The notes under the pieces are model-generated. The model did not search any database. It was not told where the DNA came from and saw only the letters and a list, made by a program, of their open reading frames with translations. This document shows, in pieces, positions 1-11,906 of a DNA stretch of 64,000 bases (the stretch's first letter is position 1; the number at the start of each line of letters is the position of its first letter). Location: NCBI GenBank assembly GCA_036245525.1, contig BTPG01000004.1:46277982-46341981 (forward strand), in the 5' to 3' direction. The translations under genes and the position numbers were made by a program. Source of the stretch: Semisulcospira habei (Eukaryota; Mollusca; Gastropoda; Semisulcospiridae).

Positions 1-159
1 TCCTGCTGACTTCGCATTGAGTCATGCCGCCGCGTAGCGAACCGAGTAGTTAACCTTTGTGGTTAGTGCTTTGAACTTTGATGTAGCGGGCACAGCAGGG
101 ATATATTTAACGCTTCCATATCACCTATGCGCTCGAAAAACACCTCTGCCCTAAATGAC

Positions 160-248
160 AGTAAGTCCATTTTTGTGAGCGAGTTTTTAAAATATTGTAA
201 TTGTACAATGTCTGAAAATCACCCTTTCACAAAAATGGATTTACTCGG
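160..248. repeat. Imperfect inverted repeat
   Basis: Arms GTAAGTCCATTTTTGTGAG and TCACAAAAATGGATTTAC surround a spacer of about 45 bp. It is not one of the recurrent families. Confidence 0.5.

Positions 249-271
249 GCAAAAGTTTGCATTCCTTTAAT

Positions 272-486
272 TTAACCCCTTTAGTGCCGAGAAAATGTGA
301 ACACCACCCAACTGCAAGAGGCATAGATCCTCATGAGCCCCCGCATTTGCGGGGGCTCATGAGGATCTATGCCTCTTGCTGACACTGCTTTGTATGCCTT
401 TTATTGGGAAACCTAGGACATTTTGGTGTTGAATTAACAAAGAAGTCAGAAACACAATCTGCGTCAAATGGCACAGAAGGTGTTAA
272..486. mobile_element. TTAA palindromic MITE, family E
   Basis: TTAA at both ends. Perfect inner hairpin 314..379 with the GAGGCATAGATCCTCATGAG arm and a GCATTTGC apex. The right arm has GAATTAACAAAGAAGTCAG and AATCTGCGTC, typical of the family. 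Confidence 0.85.

Positions 487-1059
487 AGGTTGAAGTTAGC
501 TTTGTCACATAAAAAAAAGATTGTATTTTATCTTTTTATTTTGGCGCAGCTTCCAGACAATATAAATGTAATCTGTATGCACGTTGAGTGGTCCAAGGGA
601 AGCAACCGCTACACACATTATCTTAATGAAAAACTGATATAACCCAAGTCCATCCGAAACTGCGTTTGTTTCCCTTGCACCCCACAAGCTATTTTGGTTA
701 CAATTTCTAAAATGTGAATTTGTTTGCCACTGAAAAGAATTGATGGAACGCATGGAGTTATTATGTAATTTACAGCAGACCTAACCTGTGTGCGTTGCTC
801 CTGTTGCTTGAGTGTGAATAAAACATTGTGTGAGAAGTAAATATAGAACAAGTGTAAACCTTAATCACGTGAATCTCACTTCTGCTGAATGAGTCATTTT
901 CGTACTGTTGAGACGAAAATACCCAGTGCGAACATACAAAGCGAAAATCCATAAACAAACCAAGGGTATATTTTTGTTGTCGTGATTCCACCCAGATTTC
1001 TCAGTCTCATGCACAGTACAGTGTCACTTAACTTGATGCAATGCTCATCACGTTTGGCG

Positions 1060-1130
1060 TCAAACACCCCCCCCCCCCCCCCCCCCCCCCCCCCACACAC
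1101 ACACACCCACACAAACAAACAAACAAAAAA
1060..1130. repeat. Poly-C run followed by CA and CAAA simple repeat
   Basis: About 29 consecutive C, then ACACAC and ACAAACAAACAAAC. Low complexity; produces spurious proline/histidine frames. Confidence 0.9.

Positions 1131-1487
1131 ACCAAAACACCAACTAACTTCATTTAACCCATTGCATCTTGGGACTCATTTTGTCAAATTTTCTTATTGT
1201 CCTAGTGAAGTCTAGTACATTACAGGTTAGGGGATATTATTTTAGTTCAAGGGTGGTGCCAGAATAGTATGAGTGACAAATTCAGCAGCTAGCGTTTTGG
1301 TTGATGCGCAGTGTGGCTCGATTCTCAGTACACTCACTACATAATACGTGCACATCAGAATATCACTCTACAAGAGGCAAACTCAGTTTTATTATGCACA
1401 TATAAATCCCATGTGGATTTCACATCTCGTCGACACGTTACTTGTATGCATCAATCAATAGCAGATGACTACACCAGCATTCAAGAT

Positions 1488-1692
1488 TTAGCTCATTCAG
1501 CCCGACGCACGTTTTTTCCCAAATTTTGGAGGCGTCATCTAACGACTATGCACCTGTTGCAGGAGATGGATCGACCATGATATTTCAAGGGTAGTGCCAG
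1601 ATTAGCTTGGCGCCTAGCTAATCTGGCACTACCCGTGAATTATCATGGTCGACCCATCTCTTGCTGTAGTGCGTCAGGGCTGAATGGGTTAA
1488..1692. mobile_element. TTAA palindromic MITE, family A
   Basis: Starts GCTCATTCAGCCCGACGCAC after TTTA and ends GGGCTGAATGGGTTAA. Long foldback core of the ATTCAAGGGTAGTGCCAGATT type. Confidence 0.85.

Positions 1693-2108
1693 AGATTGTA
1701 TTTCCTATACAGCCCCTATCGAGGTATGAAGGAAAGATGCAAATAGCTTACAAGTGTGCTGTGCTGAACACAATAACACAGAAAGATCCTTGACAAAAGT
1801 TCCAAGTCACAGCCATCACGTTTGCGGCAGCAGCATTAAACCACCTTGGCCAACGAGACTTTGAAATCTTGGCAAAAAGATACATATACATATAAGCAGA
1901 GACACTAGAGATTACATAGAAAAAGGTCTGTGGCATAAGTACGCCTGAGTAGATTCTTGCCGAGTACATTTATGCTGGGTGGATTTTCACCTCAATATAG
2001 CAAAGTTATCCCCTTCAGCCACACTTCCTGCACAACAACCAGCATGTCTGAGATTCTGAACCTTATGGCTCAGCGCTGTAAGGTAAAAAAATCACAGACT
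2101 TGCACAAA

Positions 2109-2139
<31 letters not shown>

Positions 2140-2432
2140 AAATATACGAAGAAGAATCAACTTCAATTTAAATGTTTCTCATAATTGTTTTATTTGTTTC
2201 TGTACAAACGTCAAAAATAAATATCACATTGAACAAGCAAAACAAAGCAAAAAATAAAATCAGAGAGCAAAATACTGACATTAATAAAAGGAAGGAATTT
2301 TAATTTATCCATAAAAATCGATCATAATTGTTCAAGTGTAGTTCCCAATCAGCTTAACGCCATTGCCCCATTAATCAGGCTGTGTCATGCCTAATAATAG
2401 TCAGCCTCGTTACATCATGACACCTGGGAGCC

Positions 2433-2656
2433 TGAACCCATATCATACTGAGGCTAAAAGCTTCAAATTTGTACACTGCCATATGCAAGCTACATTATAG
2501 TACTTACAGATAAGGATATAGACCAATGGCTTTAGCTCAAGGGTGGTGGCAGAACAGCTTGGTGCCTACAGGCACCAAGCTATTCTGGCACTACCCTTGA
2601 ACTATTTTAGTCAAACTTATTTCACACACTGGTGTATTCCGAATGATAAGGGTTAA
2433..2656. mobile_element. TTAA palindromic MITE, family C
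   Basis: CCCATATCATACTGAGG left end (TTAA decayed to TGAA), ends GAATGATAAGGGTTAA. The core palindrome has apex TGGTGCCTACAGGCACCA instead of GGCGCC. Confidence 0.8.

Positions 2657-2751
2657 CCCTTCGCTGCCAGTGATGACGCATTCTGCGTCTGAAACAACTA
2701 CACACCGACTGACAGTGTGAAGAACAACTGAAATGGGACCAACAAATGGGA

Positions 2752-2966
2752 TTAACTCATTCTACCCCAGACACACCTCAGGAAGATAAGGATCGACCAT
2801 GATAGTTCAACGGTGATGCCAGAATAGCTTGGCGCCTATGGGCGCCAAGCTATTCTGGCATCACCCTTGAACTATCATGGTCGATCTGTGTCCTGCACTG
2901 CAATGCAGTCTTCAGATGACAACGGAAAAATTTGGGGATTTTGGTCTTGGGGTACAATGAGTTTAA
2752..2966. mobile_element. TTAA palindromic MITE, family B
   Basis: TTAACTCATTCTACCCC left end and GGGGTACAATGAGTTTAA right end. Inner core GTGATGCCAGAATAGCTTGG with a GGCGCC apex. 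Confidence 0.8.

Positions 2967-2980
2967 GGACTACAGGTCTA

Positions 2981-3045
2981 ACAAGAGACAAACCCTCATG
3001 AGCCCTCGTGACCGCGGGGGTTCATGAGGGTTTATGTCTCCTACA
2981..3045. repeat. E-type hairpin core
   Basis: ACAAGAGACAAACCCTCATG pairs with CATGAGGGTTTATGTCTC. Flanking E arms are not clear. Confidence 0.6.

Positions 3046-3060
3046 GCTGGATATCAATCC

Positions 3061-3253
3061 CCTTGCCCAAGGGAGTGACTGATAGTTCAAGGGTGGTGCC
3101 AGAATAGCTTGGCGCCTCAGGCGCCAAGCTATTCTGGCACCACCCTTGAACAGAAATGATTGATTTATCTCCTAATCTGCAATGTAGCCTTCACAGGACA
3201 AGAAGCAAAAAAAATTGTTTTTAAAAATCAGCCTCAGGATGTAATGGGGTAAA
3061..3253. mobile_element. Palindromic MITE, family C', left end decayed
   Basis: Core GGGTGGTGCCAGAATAGCTT is perfectly inverted. 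The right arm CCTAATCTGCAATGTAGCC and end CAGGATGTAATGGGGTAA are typical of C'. Confidence 0.7.

Positions 3254-3563
3254 ATCAGACCTCATTATTGGTGCTTGTGCTCACATGGAGCTAAACTTTC
3301 ACAGTCATATGAAGAAGCACATACAGTGACAGCAAAAAGTCCTCAGTCTGGCCGACCTCAGTCCTACAAGGCTGGAAGTCTTGGGAGCAGCTGACCTGGC
3401 CGTGTTGTAGCCGAATTCACTATAGTTTGATGCGAGTACTGCGGAGGCTGACCTGTACTAGGCCTGTCAAATTGCCTAATTCGTGAAACAGGCACTAAAG
3501 AGGCCTATGATAATATGGTACATCCTTTTCTGTAATTTGATAATGGTATCCTCATTGAATCTT

Positions 3564-3694
3564 TACCCCTTCACTACAAATGGTTTAAATCATTGCAAGT
3601 TCAAGGTCACAAATCCCTCGTCAAAGAAATCTGAAGATCTATCTCTAGCAGGTCGGTGGTGTTCACTTTTTTTTCTTGGCAGTGAAGGGGTTAA
3564..3694. mobile_element. Family E remnant
   Basis: ACCCCTTCACTAC at the left and TTGGCAGTGAAGGGGTTAA at the right; the central hairpin is degraded. 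Confidence 0.55.

Positions 3695-3828
3695 GTTACC
3701 AAATGCCAAGTACAGCTGACAGTGCTGGACCCTGCTCATGACTGGCAGCACTTAGAACGCCTCTTTCACGAATTAATTTTACAAATGAATTAGGACCTAT
3801 AATTATGGAGTGTTTACAATATATTTGA

Positions 3829-3856
3829 GACGTGCTGCATTAGGATGCAGCACGTC
3829..3856. repeat. Small perfect hairpin
   Basis: GACGTGCTGCAT and ATGCAGCACGTC with a 4-bp spacer. The arm resembles the end of family F but has no TTAA. Confidence 0.5.

Positions 3857-3990
3857 AAGAATGAATCCCCTAACACATTTCAATCAGGTAAATGCTGGAA
3901 ATGTGTATATTGAAGAAAAGAACATTGAAATAATCAACATATAACACAGAGGAAAGGGTCTTACATCGTGCCTTAATATTGTTAACCCTC

Positions 3991-4194
3991 TTAACCCCAT
4001 GGCCACATTTCCAAACTTAGGAGGCGTTGTCTAACGACTATGTACCTGTTGTAGGAGATGGATTGATCATGATAATTCAAGGGTAGTGCCAGATGAGCTT
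4101 GGCGCCTGAAGGCGCCAAGCTCATCTGGCACTACCTTTGAATTATCATGATCAATCCATCTCCTGCTGCAGGGTCCTGGGGCTAAATGGGTTAA
3991..4194. mobile_element. TTAA palindromic MITE, family A
   Basis: 204 bp from TTAACCCCATGGCC to GGCTAAATGGGTTAA. Inner arms contain AGATGAGCTTGGCGCC with near-perfect complement. Confidence 0.88.

Positions 4195-4240
4195 ACTCGG
4201 CCGGGGCTCACAGCAGCCACCTTGTTGCCAAACGTCACTG

Positions 4241-4308
4241 TAGCCCTCTGTGCATGCATCTGCCAATACTGTTTACAGTCTCAGAGGCTGCATGCACACA
4301 GGGGTTGA
4241..4308. mobile_element. Short palindrome, family G (degraded)
   Basis: CCCTCTGTGCATGCATCTGC and GGCTGCATGCACACAGGGG around an ACTGTTTACAGT centre; the end is TTGA. Confidence 0.6.

Positions 4309-4516
4309 CAAACTGAGCCTCACGGCTGCCCTTCAATAGGTATATGAAAATGTAAGCAATTAATAGTGAAAATGTAATTTTAAATCCTCATCTACGTAAC
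4401 AGATTCTTGTACATTTAACAACCAAAGGATACTTGCAACTTGGGAAAAGTCTATAGTCTATAGTCTAGCGGAACATCAATAATCACAACACGCCAATCTA
4501 AAATGAAGATCACTAC

Positions 4517-4572
4517 TGTTGGTAGCACTTTTTGTCGAGGTGACAAAAAGTGCTACCGACAGCCAAAGGGTA
4517..4572. mobile_element. Short palindrome, family D
   Basis: TGTTGGTAGCACTTTTTGTC pairs with GACAAAAAGTGCTACCGACA. The right end AAGGGTAAA is decayed. Confidence 0.65.

Positions 4573-4852
4573 AATAAAAAAAATACAGCTAGCTGTGATG
4601 ACTGCAAGCTATGCACAATAAATATAACAAAATGTAACTTTACAATACTACATACTGACACAAGTATCACCAACATAAATACCATGCGCCAAAAGTTCAG
4701 TCACTCATCCTTAAACTGGCATGACATCCGTTCATCCTTTCACAGATTCCCTTGCTCATTCATCAACTCTCGCTCTCACTAGGTAACAATCCAATCAAGC
4801 ATCTTGATATAAACAGACCTTACATCAAAACAAAAGTGATAGTCATAGTAAA

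Positions 4853-4931
4853 TTAACACTTTGGCTGTGGGCAGTGCTTTTTGTTGCGATGATTCCAGCA
4901 GGACAAAAAGTCCCAACAGCCAAAGGGTTAA
4853..4931. mobile_element. TTAA short palindrome, family D
   Basis: TTAACACTTTGGCTGTGGGC to ACAGCCAAAGGGTTAA, with mismatches around the centre. Confidence 0.75.

Positions 4932-4985
4932 ATGTGTACCAGCAAACCATTGTAACCACAGTTCCTCACTGTTTTTCTTACTTTA

Positions 4986-5199
4986 TTAACTCATTCAGCC
5001 CGACGGCCGTATTTCCCAAATTTTGGAGGTGTCATCTAATGACCATGCATTAGTTGCAAGAGATCGATCGACCATGATAATTCAAGGGCAGTGCCAGATT
5101 AGCTTGGCGCCGACAGGCGCCAAGCTAATCTGGCACTACCCTTGAATTATCATGGTCGACCCATCTCCTGCTATAGTGCATCAGGGCTGAATGTGTTAA
4986..5199. mobile_element. TTAA palindromic MITE, family A (well preserved)
   Basis: TTAACTCATTCAGCCCGACG to CAGGGCTGAATGTGTTAA, 214 bp. 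The long inner foldback is almost perfect. Confidence 0.9.

Positions 5200-5281
5200 A
5201 GGCCACCATATAATGTGTAACAAAGGAGTTTTGTAAATCAGAAAATGGTAGCAAAACTGTGCATCTTTGATGCACTGTGTA

Positions 5282-5355
5282 TTAACTCTTACACTCCCAG
5301 AACTACATGACTTCCATTCTATAGAATGGAAGTCATGTACTTCTGGGAGTGTAAA
5282..5355. mobile_element. Short TTAA palindrome, family H
   Basis: TTAACTCTTACACTCCCAGA and CTTCTGGGAGTGTAAAG with centre CATTCTATAGAATG. A second copy lies at 39784. Confidence 0.8.

Positions 5356-5599
5356 GGTCAAAGCCCGGTCAAACATGTGACATCCTCTATTAGCCTGGCC
5401 TGTTAATCCATGGTTATTGTTGAAAGATGTTTCGACCAACTTCCGATTTCTGAATGCTGACTGGTAATCACAGCATTTCCCTGGGAAACACTGTAACTGC
5501 CTATTACACCGTATATGGCGGGCTTTAATATGCATGCGGACACTCACATACACTCTCTCTCTCAGCCTCCTATGACCTAACAAAACAATGTATCACTGA

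Positions 5600-7224
5600 A
5601 ATCGTGGACGAAAATAAATATAATGATTGGTAAATACTGGCAAATAAACAGATAATTTCTATGCACATGATCTGCATGAAATGTACAAACGAATAAAAAT
5701 AGCTCACGATCACCGTTTTCTTTCCTAACTAATGATATACTTTTATGCTACTGAAAAATCTGCTCAAATGCCAGAGCGAAGTGTGCTGTTCTGTTACAAC
5801 CATAAGGTTGCACTATTCTCTGGGGCTAAAAAAAAAGATGGACATTACAGGAGATTCCTCAATAGTGAACTCTGTTTTTCAACAATAAAAAAATGTACAT
5901 GAGTCATTCTTCAGTACTCGTAATACTGAGGGGTCACAGCATTCAAAACCCAAAATATTAATACATACTATTTGTTTTGGAAAAATCTAACCAGTCTTGT
6001 GATTTACTAATGTTATTGTATCTGGAAAATCAGTAGCTTAAAAAAAATTCAATTATTAGTATTTTTAATTTTATTTAAATTACGATTATTATGCTCAAAA
6101 TGGCGCCGACGAATTGGAAAACCTTGCCCCTGCTATATTATCGATCCATAATTTCAACACCAACACTATCAACCCTCATTTATTTGATTGTATGTGATTA
6201 TCGATAGTTTAGTAAAGCAGCGGAATGTTGAAAAACATCAATTTCATTTGTTTCTGCTGTGAAATTTGGGTTTGAAATTGGGGGTAATTTGCGCACCAGA
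6301 GGCGTCACATACGCACGGTCTTTAAAAAAAGGTGAAGCAGAGGACAAAGTAATGAAACAAAGAAAACTTTAGTCCTACCTGAAAATCTCATGAAATACAC
6401 ATATATTTTTATGATTTATAAGAATACAGATACTGTGGGAGGTTTTGGGTGGCTTGTTTTGATTATGACGGACGTCACAGACATCATGCAAATGACCAGC
6501 GTTTGTTTTTTATTCATATTTTAAAGAACGCGATAAAATTGTGAGGTCCGAAAGGTACTGGAAGGTTTATTTTCAAACACTGCACAAACCCTGATGACGT
6601 TTTGCGGGAAATAGTCATGTGACTTGGTTTTGTAGACCAAAATCAATGATGTGTCACACACACAGTATCCCATATTTATGCGCAAATTACCGCGAAAATT
6701 TTTCGGCAGTGCGGTTCTGCCCGACTTGAAAGATCGACGCTGGTTTGCCTTTAATTTTGTGTCATCTTGTGCTATAGGCGAGTTCACAAGTGTTTCTAAT
6801 GCTGTATTGAATTGAATTAAAGGTCTTGTTTTAAAACCGCATGCATATTTTGAGCTTTTGGGTGGATAAGACTAGAGCATTCGCGTTGTGTTTACGTTTT
6901 TTACTCGGTGTCATATGTCATGCAGGTAGTTCGGAAACAGCTATCAGCGTCGTGTTTGTAACCTATGTGTTATTTACAAAGAAAAACCAACACAAATTGT
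7001 TTGTGTGTGTGTTTGCTTGACACTTTTATTTCATCTCACGTACTATTGTATTTTTCTTTTTTAGCTTTACCCTCATTTTTGGTAATTTTCATGCACTGGT
7101 GATGCGCATCATGCAGGTTACCATTTTCAGGTTATTGCTTAAATTTCATCACAGAATGAAATTAATTTTGTCCTATTGTTGTTATTTCATTTGTCTTCAT
7201 GTAAAAAACATGTTACTAGTGTCT
5600..7224. other. AT-rich unique stretch, no gene recognised
   Basis: No recurrent element or convincing coding frame seen. The motif CATCATGCAGGTTACC near 7107 recurs near 7950, on the other side of the LINE end. Confidence 0.5.

Positions 7225-7727
7225 TTCACTCCTTCACTGGCTCCCCATCCCCCAACGCATCCAATACAAAGTTTTGTCTCTCTGCTACAAATCCCTGAAC
7301 AACTGCGCTCCTGCCTATCTCTCCAACTTACTTCACCCCTACACACCTTCCCGCTCCCTCCGGTCAGCCTCCGACCCTCTCCGCCTCCACATCCCTCGCA
7401 CCAAACTTAACACTTTCGGTCCCCGCTCCTTCTCCGTCTACGGTCCATCCATCTGGAACACTCTCCCACTCTCTCTCCGTCAGAAACACTCTCTCTCCTC
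7501 CTTCCAGTCCGCCCTCAAAACTCACCTCTTTCAACAGTTTTAGCACTATATCACCGCACTCCCCACCCCAAGCTGACCGTCGTAATGTATTTCACTGTTT
7601 GTGGTACGTGAGTCATTGTCTAAAGCGTGCGCATGCGTGCGCGAGTTGTGAGTGTGCGCTTAGAGTTATAATTATTATAAGATAAGCGCATTATAAATAC
7701 CGTAATTATTATTTTTTATTATTTTTT
7225..7727 (+). pseudogene. 5'-truncated non-LTR retrotransposon, C-terminal RT ORF and 3' end (L2/CR1-like)
   Basis: The frame from about 7238 to the TAG at 7541 reads HWLPIPQRIQYKVLSLCY, then NNCAPAYLSNLL, FGPRSFSVYGPSIWNTLP and ALKTHLFQQF. This is the hallmark C-terminus of L2/CR1-type LINE ORF2 proteins (the tail after reverse transcriptase). The catalytic RT and endonuclease regions are absent, so the copy is dead on arrival. The 3' UTR runs through GCGCATTATAAATACCG to an ATT-rich tail. 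A shorter copy of the same 3' end lies inverted at 56392..56698. Confidence 0.85.

Positions 7728-8209
7728 ACTGATTTTAAGAAAAATCAATTTCACAGTAAAACAAATTAAAGGAGTGGTAACATGCGCATGGCATCACACA
7801 ATTTCTTGCCTCACATCTATTTCGAGTCTTGCAAATTTCCTCTTAAAATTATTCATATGGGTAGTAATAAGAGTTATTTAATTATGGTATTAGTTGTTTT
7901 GCAACAAAAGTTATTTCAACTGGTCATTATAATGGTTTTGTGTCACGACATCATGCAGGTTACCAGCATGGGGGTCCCCTATTGGGAATGAAGTTTGTGT
8001 CCAAAGCGTCAATGTTGCTGATTTATCGTTTTCATATTCAGATAGGTATTGCACTTACCTTTAAAATGGAACTAGTCTTAGGTTTCTATGAATAATTTTA
8101 AAAAATTGGTCTGTTTCCACTTTTTTCTTACGAGTACTGAAGAAACACTCACATATAAATGTACAAATAAATGTCTAGGAGCACATGAGAATGTGCAAAT
8201 AGTTTTTAA
7728..8209. other. AT-rich unique stretch
   Basis: No gene or recurrent element recognised. 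Confidence 0.5.

Positions 8210-8300
8210 AAAACCCATTGGCTGTTGGTAGTGCTTTTGTCACGATGATTCCTGCAGGAACCATCACAACAAACAGCGCTACCATCAGCTACAAGGTTAA
8210..8300. mobile_element. Short palindrome, family D
   Basis: CCCATTGGCTGTTGGTAGTG to CATCAGCTACAAGGTTAA, with a GATTCCTGCAGGAACC centre. Confidence 0.7.

Positions 8301-8382
8301 TGATATTTCATGCACATTACATTTGTTAACATTTCTGCCGATAATAAATTATTTTTATCATCTCCAATGATTTTGTCATTTA

Positions 8383-8450
8383 TGTACTGGCATGTGATTT
8401 TCAACCTACTGCTCTATACTGTAAGGTCGAAAATCACAGACCAGCACACC
8383..8450. mobile_element. Palindrome, family J (imperfect)
   Basis: ACTGGCATGTGATTTTCAAC pairs imperfectly with GAAAATCACAGACCAGCACA. Confidence 0.6.

Positions 8451-8514
8451 CTTCCACTTGGGCTGTTTCAACCCTTTCCGGTTTCCCTGCCATTCCACAC
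8501 AATTTGAATTTTTG

Positions 8515-8733
8515 TTAACCCATATCATACTAAGGCTAAAAGCTTCAAATTTGTACACTGCCATATGCAAGCTATATTATAGTACTTACAGATAAGGATA
8601 TAGACCAATGGCCTTAGTTCAAGGGTCGTGCCAGAATAGCTTGGCGCCTAGAGGCGCCAAGCTATTCTGGCACCACCCTTGAACTATTTTAGTCAGACTT
8701 ATTTCACACACCCTTGTGAATGATAAGGGTTAA
8515..8733. mobile_element. TTAA palindromic MITE, family C
   Basis: TTAACCCATATCATACTAAG to GAATGATAAGGGTTAA; core apex GGCGCCTAGAGGCGCC. The right TTAA abuts an E remnant. Confidence 0.88.

Positions 8734-8840
8734 TTCAATGCGAGAGCCCCAGCCATCCAAGGAGCACGAGTATGATGCCAGCAAGAGGCACAGATCTTCA
8801 TGAGCACCCACATTTTCTTGGCAGGGAAAGGGTCAGCACG
8730..8840. mobile_element. Family E remnant, half element
   Basis: TTAATTCAATGCGAG, then GCAAGAGGCACAGATCTTCA; the second arm of the hairpin is missing and the end is TTGGCAGGGAAAGGG. 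Confidence 0.55.

Positions 8841-9317
8841 CAGCACAGAAAAGCCAACCATAAAATTATCAATCTAGAAGCCAACCAACAAATTATCAAT
8901 CTTGATAAATGTAATCACATTTTTCCATTCACAGCACTTTGCAATTACCTTGCAAGAAACTTGGAAATAAACTCTTATCATAAATAAATTCTCTAAAACC
9001 AAGCACGCATGGCAAAACTTCAATATCGCTTAGGCCCAAAATTTAAATCTGAACTGACTGAGGTCAAAACTTGAAAGAAAAAAGCTGACAAATTCTGAAA
9101 CAGACTCATGCAACTTGAACTTTAACACATATTCAAGCTGATAGTTCTACTGGGTACTGGTAATCATGCAGATAAAGGAAAACGTATGTTTCACAATCAC
9201 ACGACCTGTTTACAGCAGAACTTCTGTTTAACAACACCCTTCTTTTTTTGCAAGTGATCTTGAAAGACAGGTTCTCTCCCAAGGGAAATCTTGAAGGACA
9301 GAAAAATACACTTGTCA

Positions 9318-9534
9318 TTAACTCGTTCAGTGCTGAGAAAATCTGAACAGCATCCAACTGCATGAGGTATAGATCTTCATGAGCCCCCGCAGTTGCTGGG
9401 GCTCATGAGGATCTATGCCTCTTGCTGGTACCACTTTGAATCAGTGTTCCTGGGGCAGTTAGGGTTATGTGGTGTTGGCTCCATGAAAATTGCAGCAACA
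9501 AAAAGTCTGCCTCAACTGGCACCAAACAGATTAA
9318..9534. mobile_element. TTAA palindromic MITE, family E
   Basis: TTAACTCGTTCAGTGCTGAG to GGCACCAAACAGATTAA. Hairpin core at about 9360..9426. Its right TTAA is also the left TTAA of the next element. Confidence 0.85.

Positions 9535-9732
9535 CCCTACGGCCACATTTCCAAACCTTTGGAGGCGTTGTCTAACGACTATGTACCAGTTGTAGGAGAT
9601 GGATTGATCATAATTCAAGGGTAGTGCCAGATGAGCTTGGCGCCTTCAGGCGCCAAGCTCATCTGGCACTACCCTTGAATTATCATGATCAATCCATCTC
9701 CTGCTGCAGGGTCCCAGGGCTAAATGGATTAA
9531..9732. mobile_element. TTAA palindromic MITE, family A
   Basis: TTAACCCTACGGCCACATTT to GGCTAAATGGATTAA, close relative of the copy at 3991 (inner arm GATGAGCTTGGCGCC). Shares TTAA 9531-9534 with the E element. 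Confidence 0.88.

Positions 9733-9750
9733 AGACCATCCTTCTTGACT

Positions 9751-9828
9751 TTACACCCTGTGGATGTCGACAGCGGTTTTTGTCACTATGATTCTGGCAC
9801 GAAGGGCTACCAACAGCCAAAGAGTTAA
9751..9828. mobile_element. Short palindrome, family D (degraded)
   Basis: TGTGGATGTCGACAGCGGTT to CCAACAGCCAAAGAGTTAA; only the ends pair. Confidence 0.55.

Positions 9829-10248
9829 CGACAGGTGATCTCTCATACAGGTGTTGCTAAAAACAGGTTCTGCTTTATACTGAATAAAGGACTGAGAACA
9901 ACTGGCATAGCCTAAGAAGAATTAGACTGAAGTGATGCAGGCTGAAACTTTGGGGATCTTTCTCAGTAAGTAACATCCGATGGGCTGACATCGGCCGCAA
10001 TAGGCCCACAGACATCTTGCTTACTCAGGAGCTCTGGGCTCTGCACAGCTCAAGGGCTGTACCTGATCAGCTTGTCACTTGGGAGTGGTGCCAAGTAAAG
10101 CAGCACTACCTTGGAGCTATTATGATCCCAGTTTCATCACTAGCCTGAAAATCCTAGCACAATTTTCTAGCTGTTTGCGAGCTGACTCATTCAAAATGTG
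10201 CTGGGTCTGGATCTGCAGCATATCTGACTTCATCATGCAGTGAATGTG

Positions 10249-10316
10249 TTAACCATTTGGATGTCGGTAGTGCTTTTTGTCGTGACAAAAAGCGTTACCA
10301 ACAGCCAAAGGGTTAA
10249..10316. mobile_element. TTAA short palindrome, family D
   Basis: 68 bp. TTAACCATTTGGATGTCGGT to ACAGCCAAAGGGTTAA with centre TTTTTGTCGTGACAAAAA, a nearly complete palindrome. Confidence 0.8.

Positions 10317-10954
10317 AGGGGTATGTCAAATCAATATGAGAGCTGTTTCTCAAAAAAGCTAAAGTAGCATACAAGCAAAGCACAGTCAACACTCAGTCAG
10401 TCCAAATTAGGTGAGGAAAAATCCAGACAGAAAAAAAACAATGTGTTGAACGCATAATCCATGCCTGAAAGTTTGTGTTTGCAGATGAATGCCTCAGTCC
10501 CTTCCTGCACAGTTTCATGAAGGTTGCACAATCACTTCAAGATGACGTAATGAAGATAGGTAATGATATCCACTGAGAGTGGTTATGTTGCTTCATAGCA
10601 CAGCATAACAATGTATACAGGGTGCTGTCATCCTGTGATGAAGCAGCATTGAAACACCTCTTGATGGACATGTTTCCTTGTTCCCGGTATAATAAATATA
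10701 TAATAACAAAGTAATTTACATAAAAAATAAATCAATAACAATTAGGTCAAGTGAGTGTTTGACAGGTAGTCAGATGATAATTATCTATGTCCAAATGTGG
10801 TGTCGAGAGAATAAAAAAGACACTGTTTGAAAATTAGAAGTAGTTTAAACTTGCATGTGGTTCGCAAGTTTGGCTGGGTTTTATATCCACTGTTTGCCAC
10901 CCCCAAAAAGCACTTCTTTTTTTTCTGTGGTGTTTACCCTACTCCTGATGTTTG
10317..10954. other. Unique stretch, no gene recognised
   Basis: AT-rich DNA downstream of the globin stop (minus strand sense); no coding signal seen. Confidence 0.45.

Positions 10955-11142
10955 GAACACCTCAGTGCCGAGAACATCTGAACAGCACACGACTGCAAGA
11001 GGTATAGATCCTCATGAGCCCCTGCAGTTGCCGTGGTTCATGATAATCTATGCCTTGTGCTGACAACACTCCGAATCTATGTTTATGGGAAAGCTAGGAC
11101 ATTGGTGTTGAATTAAACAGGATTGCGGAAACACCATCTTTG
10955..11142. mobile_element. 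Family E, decayed
   Basis: ACCTCAGTGCCGAGAAC, hairpin GCAAGAGGTATAGATCCTCA...TGATAATCTATGCC, then GAATTAAACAGGATTGCGG. Terminal TTAAs are lost. Confidence 0.65.

Positions 11143-11361
11143 CTAACCCATACTAAGGCTAAAAGCTTCAAATTTGTACACTGCCATATGCAAGCTACAT
11201 TATAGTACTTACAGATAAGGATATAGATCAATGGCTTTAGTTGAAGGGTGGTGCCAGAATAGCTTGGCGCCTAGAGGCGCCAAGCAATTCTGGCACCACC
11301 CTTGAACTATTTTAGTCATACTTATTTCACACACTGGTGTATTCAGAATGATAAGGATTAA
11143..11361. mobile_element. TTAA palindromic MITE, family C
   Basis: CTAACCCATACTAAGGC to AATGATAAGGATTAA with apex GGCGCCTAGAGGCGCC. It directly follows the decayed E element. Confidence 0.83.

Positions 11362-11376
11362 CTGGCACTGACCGGG

Positions 11377-11592
11377 TGAACACATTTTGCCCCAGGACCG
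11401 AAATCCCCACATTTTGAAATTACCCTCTGACCGACCGTTTTACAATTCTAGAGACAGATTGAGCATGATAGTTCAAGGGTGGTGCCAGAATAGCTTGGCG
11501 CCTACGGGCGCCAAGCTATTCTGGCACTACCCTTGAACTATCATGCTCAATTCATGTCTTGCTGTAGGGTGTGTCGGGGCTGAATGAGTTAA
11377..11592. mobile_element. TTAA palindromic MITE, family B
   Basis: Left end TGAACACATTTTGCCCC, right end GGGGCTGAATGAGTTAA, core palindrome with apex GGCGCCTACGGGCGCC. Confidence 0.8.

Positions 11593-11906
11593 GGAACAAA
11601 TTCATAAAACAATTTGTGAAACTAAGAAGTGAAGTCTATTGTTGGTTCTCATGTCCAACACTCACGGCACAACATCAGGAAATAAAAAGGGCAGAAAAGT
11701 AACGCCTGAACAGGTTTTCGCAGGCAAGGCAATATTTCGTTCCTCTTTGCTTGAATTTGAATCAAGTAAAGATAAATTTGAAAGAAATATTATAAGATTC
11801 AACTGCAATTCTGAAAGTTTCCAGTATGTATTCAGAGTGTACGTGTACCTCCGACTTAGCAATTGGGATTAAAATCACACTGCTTGAAATAAAAAGTGCC
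11901 CCAGCT

Noticed and set aside
5125..5583. 152-codon minus-strand open frame
   Set aside because: It runs through the right half of a family A palindrome and a family H palindrome, so it is a chance frame.
11639..11872. 77-codon plus-strand open frame with hydrophilic composition
   Set aside because: The opposite strand is equally open, no family is recognised, and it lies downstream of the globin stop in a repeat-rich region.
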